30,201 nucleotides of DNA, taken from positions 1 through 30,201 of the forward strand of contig URLF01000026.1 of NCBI GenBank assembly GCA_900548705.1, read 5' to 3'. The translations under genes were made by a program, and so were the position numbers. The stretch is from an uncultured Porphyromonadaceae bacterium. Lineage in GTDB: Bacteria; Bacteroidota; Bacteroidia; Bacteroidales; Muribaculaceae. This document shows, piece by piece, positions 29,239 to 30,201 of the stretch; position 1 is the stretch's first letter, and each line of letters begins with the position of its first letter. Under the pieces are notes generated by a model. It worked only from the letters and a program-made list of their open reading frames with translations, was not told the origin of the DNA and did no database searches.

Positions 29239-29483
29239 GGAGCCGACACAGAGGCTCCCATAGCCCCTTCGGATTTGTGTGGCAGGTGGCCGCCGCCACC
29301 GGGTGGAGCGTGCCTCATATCCTTGACAAGGTCAACTACCAGACACTGGTGATGATGCTCAGCGACGCCCCGAGGTACGTCGGCGCAAGCAGGAAAGGAG
29401 CGTCAGCGCCATCGACATCCAAAAGCACCGAGGCCGAGGCGGCCGAGGTGGCGAACTATTTCAGAAGCAACCTAAGACTGTAA
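29160..29483 (+). CDS. -1 frame extension of the tail chaperone (T part of GT)
   Basis: From about 29160 the -1 frame reads FYTYYQIGGEDESDEAEAEPG, then FGFVWQVAAATGWSVPHILDKVNYQTLVMMLSDAPRYV to the stop at 29481-29483. There is no suitable start and ribosome site of its own near the join, so a fusion of about 244 aa made by a -1 shift near TTT (29161-29163, preceded by T) or GGG (29149-29151, preceded by G) is the likely product. Neither is a classic XXXYYYZ heptamer. The T part would recruit the tape measure. Confidence 0.65.
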   Translation, partial: FYTYYQIGGEDESDEAEAEPGSDGELRSRHRGSHSPFGFVWQVAAATGWSVPHILDKVNYQTLVMMLSDAPRYVGASRKGASAPSTSKSTEAEAAEVANYFRSNLRL

Positions 29484-29486
29484 GCG

Positions 29487-30201
29487 GTGAATCCTGTAAG
29501 ACTCGAAATATTCATGGAAGACGGACTGTCCCCCGGTCTCGAAAGGGCCGCGAAGGCGGTACGCGACCTCTCCTCAGACACGGGGGACATGGTGCGTGAC
29601 CTCCGCGGGAAAATCTCCGAGACCCGAGGCAACATACGCCAGATGGAGTCGGACATAAGATCCCTTTCCGCGGCTTTCGAGTCGGCCACCCCCGGGTCTG
29701 CCAGGAACGCCGCCGGTGCTGAGCTCGAGGCGGCCAGACAAGCACTCCAGGAGGAACGCGACATCCTGCGCGGGCTTGAGGAGGATTTGACACGGGCCAC
29801 CGAGGCGCAACGCGCCAACAGCCGCTCATTGCGCCAGCAACTGCGCGAGGTGCGCGAGGAAATCGCCACCTTGTTGCTGGCATACCGCTCCCTCACCGAC
29901 AGTGAGAGGCAGACAGCCCAGGGACAGGAGCTCGCCCGGCATATCGACGAGCTGACGGAAAAAGCGGGGGAACTCAACGACGCCATCGCGGACACCTCCC
30001 AGGCGGTGGCGAACGCCGCCTCCGACACCCGCGGGCTCGACCAGCTGGCCGGTGGACTGCAGCTTGTCACGGACGGTTTCGGGCTTGCCACCGCCGGGGC
30101 ACAGGCCCTCGGGCTGAGCGGGGAAGACCTGATCGAGGTCCAGACCAACCTGCAGGCGGCCCTGGTGGCGGGCAACGCGCTCACCTCCATGCAGGCCGGT
30201 C
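29487..30201 (+). CDS. Tape measure protein, 3' truncated by window
   Basis: Open from GTG 29487 (VNPVRLEIFMEDGLSPGLERAA) to the window edge, 238 codons visible. Long Ala/Glu/Arg coiled coil (ESDIRSLSAAFESA, LEEERDILRGLEEDLTRATEAQRANS, ELTEKAGELNDAIADTSQAVANA), then GLDQLAGGLQLVTDGFGLATAGAQALGLSG, which is typical of Bacteroidota tape measures after the coiled coil. It sets tail length and follows the chaperones as expected. An ATG at 29514 is an alternative start. Confidence 0.85.
   Translation, partial: MNPVRLEIFMEDGLSPGLERAAKAVRDLSSDTGDMVRDLRGKISETRGNIRQMESDIRSLSAAFESATPGSARNAAGAELEAARQALQEERDILRGLEEDLTRATEAQRANSRSLRQQLREVREEIATLLLAYRSLTDSERQTAQGQELARHIDELTEKAGELNDAIADTSQAVANAASDTRGLDQLAGGLQLVTDGFGLATAGAQALGLSGEDLIEVQTNLQAALVAGNALTSMQAG

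Noticed and set aside
1..30201. CRISPR arrays, tRNA or rRNA genes, IS elements
   Set aside because: No regularly spaced direct repeats with unique spacers, no cloverleaf or rRNA-like sequence, and no IS transposase other than the Mu-like A protein were seen by eye.

Overview
The window looks like a Bacteroidales chromosome, possibly Muribaculaceae-like although the family cannot be fixed, carrying the left part of a Mu-like transposable prophage. The main compositional clue is the repeated use of Bacteroidota-type promoters (-33 TTTG, about 19-20 nt, -7 TAnnTTTG). The host genes also read as Bacteroidota proteins.

Host part (1-about 6750): a minus-strand run trmB > Mrp/ApbC ATPase > aroQ > O-methyltransferase > HAD phosphatase (cut by the window edge). 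Divergent from it are a monotopic phosphoglycosyl transferase and UDP-glucose 6-dehydrogenase (surface polysaccharide). After a G-rich intergenic stretch comes a self-contained small gene with its own promoter and terminator. The prophage left end should lie between about 6751 and 7141; the right end is outside the window.

Phage early region, + strand (7142-16300): a LexA/CI-like repressor reads leftward. A promoter with two similar palindromic operators drives a long rightward operon: two small proteins (one Ner-like by position), MuA-type transposase, MuB-type ATPase, small proteins, a RecA-fold ATPase, two DnaJ-type mini zinc fingers, a GemA-like protein, a DUF3164 protein, a virion morphogenesis protein and a putative tail terminator. 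It ends at a long hairpin.

Phage minus-strand region (16325-25334): the block nearest the hairpin holds a DNA adenine methylase, a thymidylate-synthase-fold enzyme with the Asn-to-Asp change typical of dCMP-specific relatives, and a small HTH protein resembling Mor/C activators. Next come a complex palindrome and an outer-membrane beta-barrel moron. The head/packaging operon follows (read leftward from 25334): small terminase, large terminase, gp36-like, gp29-like portal, and a MuF-type protein. The MuF gene is interrupted by an intein at its conserved PPNGWN/CRC motif. The usual endonuclease position of that intein holds a Vsr/DUF559-like homing endonuclease gene on the opposite strand, with its own promoter.

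Phage + strand late region (25501-30201): prohead protease with nested scaffold, major capsid protein, overlapping spanin-like pair, tail tube-like protein, a tail-assembly chaperone pair joined by a probable -1 frameshift, and the start of a tape-measure protein. The two late operons diverge from one control region (25364-25473) with mirror-image promoters around four GTTGCA half-sites.

Most notable: the intein with an inverted antisense endonuclease, the predicted dCMP-modifying enzyme next to an adenine methylase, the symmetric late promoter, and the 18159-18300 palindrome.
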